Shown here piece after piece: positions 60,086 through 64,000 of a DNA stretch of 64,000 nt (its first letter is position 1; each line of letters opens with the position of its first letter). The translations under genes were made by a program, and so were the position numbers. The stretch spans positions 806,001 to 870,000 of the forward strand of contig NZ_JACFXU010000013.1 in NCBI RefSeq assembly GCF_014077625.1. Reading direction: 5' to 3'. This stretch comes from Sediminihaliea albiluteola. Its GTDB lineage: Bacteria > Pseudomonadota > Gammaproteobacteria > Pseudomonadales > Halieaceae. The notes under the pieces are model-generated. The model was not told the DNA's origin and did not search any database. It saw nothing but the letters and a program-made list of their open reading frames with translations.

Positions 60086-62329
60086 ATGAATTCATTACTC
60101 GAACTCACGCGCATCGTACAGGCAGTCGCTCAAGCTCCCGGTAGCCGGGAACAAGTTGAGCTGATTGTTGAATCGATTCAGCGAGCGATTAACATCGACG
60201 TCTGCAGTCTTTATATCTCGCAGCCCGATGCCAGCATGCTATTGGCTGCCAGTCAGGGCCTCAACCCACTGGCGGTGGGTAAAAGCCTGCTACCCCAAGG
60301 AACTGGCCTAGTAGGCCGAGCGGCACGCAGCAGGCACCCGATTAATATTGCCGATGCCGTCTCCCACCCAGACTTTCTCTACTTAGAGGGTACTCACGAA
60401 GAGCAATTTCGCAGTTTTTGCGGGATCCCGCTGGTTCGCAGTGGCAGCGTGATTGGCGTATTGGTTGTGCAATCTCGCGAAGGGCGCTTAATGAGCGAGG
60501 AGGAAATGGCCTTCTTGGTCACGCTGTCCGCCCAGTTAGCCCTACTGTTGCCCGCTGACCCACAGGTCATCACCAATAAACTGAGTGCCACCCAGCGCAT
60601 CTATGGCGTCAAAGGCGCCCCGGGCATTGGTATTGGCAAGGTCTGGATCTGTGACCAAGATGACCTTTATAGCGTTGCCGATAAAACCTGTGAGGACATC
60701 GATTTAGCACTGACTCAGTGGTACCAGCTGCTGGCACAAGTAGCGGATGAGATTGAACAGGAGCGCCGGGCCCTGGGCGCTGAGTTATCCGACAGTGTGG
60801 TATCTGTATTCAGTGCCTACCAGCTACTCTTAGCCGACCACAAGCTGCGCGATAGCGTTGCCAACAATATCCGCGATGGCCTGTGGCTACCCGCTGCTCT
60901 GCGCAAAACGGTACAGCATTTTTCAGAAATTTTTCTGGCCATGGAGGACCCCTACCTCCGAGCCCGCCACGAAGATATTTACTACCTTGGTAACAAACTT
61001 TACTCAGCTTGGACTGGCCACGACGCGGCGCCTATTCTTAACGCCTCATGGCCGGTCATATTAGTCGGTAAAAAAGTTAGCGTATCGGATATCGCTGCCT
61101 GCGATACCGAGCGCCTGCAGGGCATAGTCTGCTTTGAAGGCTCTAGTCTTTCCCATACTGCGGTACTAGCCAACGCCTTGGGCGTACCCGCTGTGATGGG
61201 TACCGGCAAGATTAAAAACATCTATGACGGCGACCCAATCATTATTGATGGCAACGCCGGGCAAGCCATTTTACGGCCGCCGATGTCGGTTAAGCGTGAG
61301 TTCCGGCGCCTGAAAAAAGCCGAGCAGACCTTACAGGGCGAACTGGGTGAATTGGTTGATCTACCCGCGACCACCACCGACGGTCAGCGCATCCGCTTAC
61401 TCGCCAACACCGGCCTGCTGGCTGACATTTCTCCCGGTATTGCCAACGGCGCCGAAGGCGTCGGCCTATACCGCACCGAAATGCCCTTTATGATCAGCGA
61501 GACCTTCCCCTCGGAAGATGATCAAGAAGCTATTTATCGCCAGGTGCTATCGGCCTATCACGGTAAGCCGGTGTATATGCGCATCCTAGACATCGGCGGC
61601 GACAAACCCCTGCCCTATTTCCCCATCGAAGAGGAAAACCCCGCACTGGGTTGGCGCGGCATCCGTTTCTGTCTCGATAACAGCTCCCTGCTGATGACCC
61701 AGATACGCGCCATGCTGAGAGCTGCCGGTGACGCCTATGATCTGCGGATACTTTTACCCATGGTTGGCAATACCTGGGAAATCGATAGTTTTAGAAGCCT
61801 TCTCAGCGATGCCATACAGCAGCTCAGTGACGAAGGTTTTGCCATCCGCCGGCCGCCAATGGGCATTATGGTCGAGGTGCCCTCAGCAATCTCTATGCTA
61901 TCGACCTGGGCATCCCGCCTGGACTTTATATCCATTGGCTCCAACGACTTAAGTCAATATTTGCTGGCACTGGATCGTAACAACCCCCGCGTAGCCGCAG
62001 CTTACGACCACCTACACCCGGCAGTGCTGCGCGAATTGGCGCGCATTGCTGAACACGCCAGGCAAAATGAGCTAGCGCTGAGCCTCTGTGGCGAAATGGC
62101 CTCAGACCCGGCAGCGGTCATTGTATTAGCGGGCCTGGGCATTCGCACCTTGAGTATGAGTGCCTCAAAAATACCGCGCATTAAATGGCTGTTGCGCTCT
62201 ATTTCTGCCCGCGATGCAGAGCAGCTGGCCGAGAAAGCGCTGGCCATGGAACACGCTTTTTCAATTCGCGATTTCCTACAGGCGGAATTACGCACTCGCG
62301 GCTTGGGGCGCTTGCTAGGTTCGGAATAA
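60086..62329 (+). CDS. ptsP: phosphoenolpyruvate-protein phosphotransferase PtsP (EI-Ntr)
   Basis: PtsP starts the nitrogen-PTS phosphorelay by taking phosphate from phosphoenolpyruvate and passing it to NPr. The 747-residue protein has an N-terminal GAF domain (about 15-160, FCGIPLVRSGSVIGVLVVQS). The EI domain follows, with the phosphohistidine in GSSLSHTAVLANALG (His357). The PEP-binding barrel has GAEGVGLYRTEMPFM, DIGGDKPLPYF and the catalytic cysteine in LCGEMASDP. The ATG at 60086 is the natural start. It is not beside rpoN or ptsN here. SixA, a possible partner, is encoded near 4 kb. Confidence 0.97.
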   Translation: MNSLLELTRIVQAVAQAPGSREQVELIVESIQRAINIDVCSLYISQPDASMLLAASQGLNPLAVGKSLLPQGTGLVGRAARSRHPINIADAVSHPDFLYLEGTHEEQFRSFCGIPLVRSGSVIGVLVVQSREGRLMSEEEMAFLVTLSAQLALLLPADPQVITNKLSATQRIYGVKGAPGIGIGKVWICDQDDLYSVADKTCEDIDLALTQWYQLLAQVADEIEQERRALGAELSDSVVSVFSAYQLLLADHKLRDSVANNIRDGLWLPAALRKTVQHFSEIFLAMEDPYLRARHEDIYYLGNKLYSAWTGHDAAPILNASWPVILVGKKVSVSDIAACDTERLQGIVCFEGSSLSHTAVLANALGVPAVMGTGKIKNIYDGDPIIIDGNAGQAILRPPMSVKREFRRLKKAEQTLQGELGELVDLPATTTDGQRIRLLANTGLLADISPGIANGAEGVGLYRTEMPFMISETFPSEDDQEAIYRQVLSAYHGKPVYMRILDIGGDKPLPYFPIEEENPALGWRGIRFCLDNSSLLMTQIRAMLRAAGDAYDLRILLPMVGNTWEIDSFRSLLSDAIQQLSDEGFAIRRPPMGIMVEVPSAISMLSTWASRLDFISIGSNDLSQYLLALDRNNPRVAAAYDHLHPAVLRELARIAEHARQNELALSLCGEMASDPAAVIVLAGLGIRTLSMSASKIPRIKWLLRSISARDAEQLAEKALAMEHAFSIRDFLQAELRTRGLGRLLGSE

Positions 62330-62404
62330 TCACTCTGACTGGGCTGTGAGCGCAGACCGAGAGAGGCTATACTGAAATCAAACAGACCATGAGGTTTATC
62401 TACC

Positions 62405-63283
62405 ATGTCAAAGTCAGACAGCGACAATGACCCTCTCAGCGAAGAGCGCATTCAGGAACATATCGAAGCCGCTTTAAGCGCCGAAGGTTTTGGCGGGCGC
62501 GAACTGGATATTTGGCATCTGGCAGTAAAAAAACTGTTCAATCCCATGCTGCTGCACAGCGATCGAGTGCCCGAACAACCCTGCTTATTTGTCGGTAACC
62601 ACTCGCTATTTGCACTGGATGGTTTCGTCATTAGCCCACTGCTAGCACGTGAAATTCAGCGTCCGGTGCGCCCTCTAGCGGATCGGTTTTTGTGGGGTAA
62701 TGACAAGGTGGCTAAAGCCCTGCTCAAACGCGGCATCGTCATGGGACACCCTGCGGTCTGCGATGCCCTGATGGAGCATGGCGAAGACCTCATCGTATTC
62801 CCCGGTGGGGCTCACGAAGCCGTCAAACCGGCGAGTGCTATGTATGAACTGCAGTGGAAAGAGCGCTATGGCTTTGTCCGCCTTGCCGCCAAGCACGGCT
62901 ACACCATTATGCCCTTTGGCATTGTCGGGCCCGATGAGTTTTATGACCACTGGATTGAAGGGGACGAGATCCCGGACTCACGCTTGGGGCAGCTGTTACA
63001 GAAACTGGGCGTGATCAACGAAGATACCCGTCCTGACATGCTACCGCCAATACCACGGGGTAGTTTAGGCACCATGCTGCCCAGACCACAGCGCTGTTTC
63101 ATGGGCTTTGGCCAGCCGATTGACTTATCGGCCTATGCTGGCAAAAAGCTGACTAAGAAACAGCAGCAAAAAATCCGCGCTGAAGTGGCCAATGAAATTG
63201 AAACTCAGCTCGCCGAGTTACTCCGAGTGCGTGAACAAAACCGTCGCAGTGACGGTCTGCTGCGGCGCTTGTTGACCATCTAA
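62405..63283 (+). CDS. PlsC-like lysophospholipid/glycerol acyltransferase family protein
   Basis: This 292-residue acyltransferase has the HX4D motif as NHSLFALDG near residue 64. The second block FPGGAHEAVKP near 137 and MPFGIVGPDEFYDHW near 178 follow. This pattern is closer to the DGAT/TMEM68-like branch than to PlsC proper. It has no clear membrane helix and a charged N-terminus (SKSDSDNDPLSEERIQEH). GAGG lies 9 nt before the ATG. The acyl donor and acceptor are unknown. Confidence 0.83.
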   Translation: MSKSDSDNDPLSEERIQEHIEAALSAEGFGGRELDIWHLAVKKLFNPMLLHSDRVPEQPCLFVGNHSLFALDGFVISPLLAREIQRPVRPLADRFLWGNDKVAKALLKRGIVMGHPAVCDALMEHGEDLIVFPGGAHEAVKPASAMYELQWKERYGFVRLAAKHGYTIMPFGIVGPDEFYDHWIEGDEIPDSRLGQLLQKLGVINEDTRPDMLPPIPRGSLGTMLPRPQRCFMGFGQPIDLSAYAGKKLTKKQQQKIRAEVANEIETQLAELLRVREQNRRSDGLLRRLLTI

Positions 63284-63337
63284 ACTCTCTCAAGCTCTTG
63301 CTGTGACCGCGGCGTACCCGAGGTCACAGGCCAGCTG

Positions 63338-64000
63338 CTATTCTTGTAGCATCCGCTTTAAACGCTTGGGCTGCCGCCAAGTATTACCCAGCAGACGCGA
63401 AAGATAGACCAGCGCTAAACTCAGTAGCATGATGACAAAGGTCCACCAACTAGCTATCGGACCGTAGTGCAAGACTTTGATAATCACTACCTGCCCAATC
63501 AGCATCAAGGCGTGAATCAGCATAGAGGTGTTCATCAGCCAGTGAGTATCACCAGCCCCGCGCAAAGTGCCACTGGCAATCAAAATAACGGCATCGGCCA
63601 AAACGTAGGTCGCCAGACCGATCATCATCTGGCTTCCTAATGCAGCAATGGGGCCAAAGTCATCCTCTGGGGTGGCAAATACTTGCATCATTTCCCAGCG
63701 GAAGAAAATGAACACCAAAGCCAAGATGAATGAATAGCCCAATGCCAATACGAAGCCGGCAGAGATCACCTCATTGGTGCGGGCCATATCACCCGCTCCC
63801 ACATAGCGACCAATCATACTGGTCACGGCAATATTCATTCCCACCAGCGGCACATAATTCAACATATCCCAGTTGAACACGATCGCCATCGCAGCCCCTT
63901 CGTTGATGCCATAGGACTGGAACAAAAGTAGAAAGAGGTTAAAGGTTGCCGCGCCGACAAATAGCTCAAAGCCAGAGGGCAGGCCCAGGCGCAGATAGCG
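63338..64000 (-). CDS. MATE-family efflux transporter (5' part beyond window)
   Basis: An open frame on the minus strand enters from the right edge and ends at 63338, giving 220 residues of the C-terminal half of a MATE exporter. It has GLPSGFELFVGAATFN at the truncated start, then VGMNIAVTSMIGRYVGAGD and VLADAVILIASGTLRGAGDTHW, both typical of the NorM-like branch. At least five membrane helices are present. An internal TTG at 63925 is not the true start. Such proteins export cationic compounds using Na+ or H+; the substrate is unknown. Confidence 0.9.
   Translation of the reverse strand, partial: RYLRLGLPSGFELFVGAATFNLFLLLFQSYGINEGAAMAIVFNWDMLNYVPLVGMNIAVTSMIGRYVGAGDMARTNEVISAGFVLALGYSFILALVFIFFRWEMMQVFATPEDDFGPIAALGSQMMIGLATYVLADAVILIASGTLRGAGDTHWLMNTSMLIHALMLIGQVVIIKVLHYGPIASWWTFVIMLLSLALVYLSRLLGNTWRQPKRLKRMLQE

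Noticed and set aside
63302-63326. An inverted repeat GTGACC / GGTCAC after the acyltransferase.
   Set aside because: Interrupted stem and no U-tract; it may be chance or a weak bidirectional structure.

Overview
The window looks like core chromosome of an aerobic, Gram-negative gammaproteobacterium outside the Enterobacterales. The evidence is a smc-zipA-ligA cluster (Smc rather than MukB), a sucAB-lpd-sucCD operon with its own E3 gene, a complete ccmABCDEFGHI cytochrome c maturation operon, SixA and PtsP, a TonB-dependent receptor with a Pseudomonas/Cellvibrio-type TonB box, and many GTG and TTG starts. A marine lineage such as the Cellvibrionales is my best guess, but it is an inference from gene order and protein style only. 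I see no transposase, integrase, CRISPR array, prophage or plasmid gene, and base composition looks even throughout.

Layout. 0-6 kb: the tail of an unknown gene, a small membrane protein, aroC, folE, a minus-strand trio (sixA, alpha/beta hydrolase, DUF4892-like exported protein), and htpG behind a sigma-32-like promoter. 6-19 kb: a near-complete oxidative TCA block on the minus strand (sdhCDAB, a terminator, then sucAB-lpdA-sucCD), with gltA diverging on the plus strand from a 388-bp regulatory region. 19-23 kb: a KAS III-family ketosynthase, a solitary hisC, tRNA-Glu and a porin. 23-28 kb: a three-gene minus-strand operon for a 2-oxoacid:ferredoxin oxidoreductase (fused gamma-alpha and separate beta subunits) with a GltD-like flavoprotein carrying a C-terminal two-cluster ferredoxin domain. 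28-35 kb: smc, zipA, ligA and a lytic-transglycosylase-like lipoprotein. 35-43.4 kb: ttcA followed by ccmA to ccmI, tightly overlapping. 43.4-51 kb: mdh, a TetR regulator, an FtsX-type ABC permease with its ATPase, tesA (sharing start-codon bases with the ATPase gene), bioA and a voltage-gated K+ channel with a C-terminal zinc ribbon. 51-64 kb: a TonB-dependent receptor, a YgiQ-type radical SAM protein, hrpB, an MDR dehydrogenase, ptsP, a PlsC-like acyltransferase and a MATE exporter cut by the window edge.

How the genes work together. Citrate synthase, the 2-oxoglutarate dehydrogenase complex, succinyl-CoA synthetase, succinate dehydrogenase and malate dehydrogenase are all here, so most of the TCA cycle can be read from one window. 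The ferredoxin-linked oxidoreductase operon would give the cell a second, potentially reversible route between 2-oxoacid and acyl-CoA, about 10 kb from the classical complex. The Ccm operon matures the c-type cytochromes that would receive electrons from the succinate dehydrogenase/quinone branch. SixA and PtsP may meet in the nitrogen-PTS phosphorelay. I found no clearly new multi-gene system. The ferredoxin-linked operon and the shared start site of the tesA/ABC pair are the parts most worth a second look.
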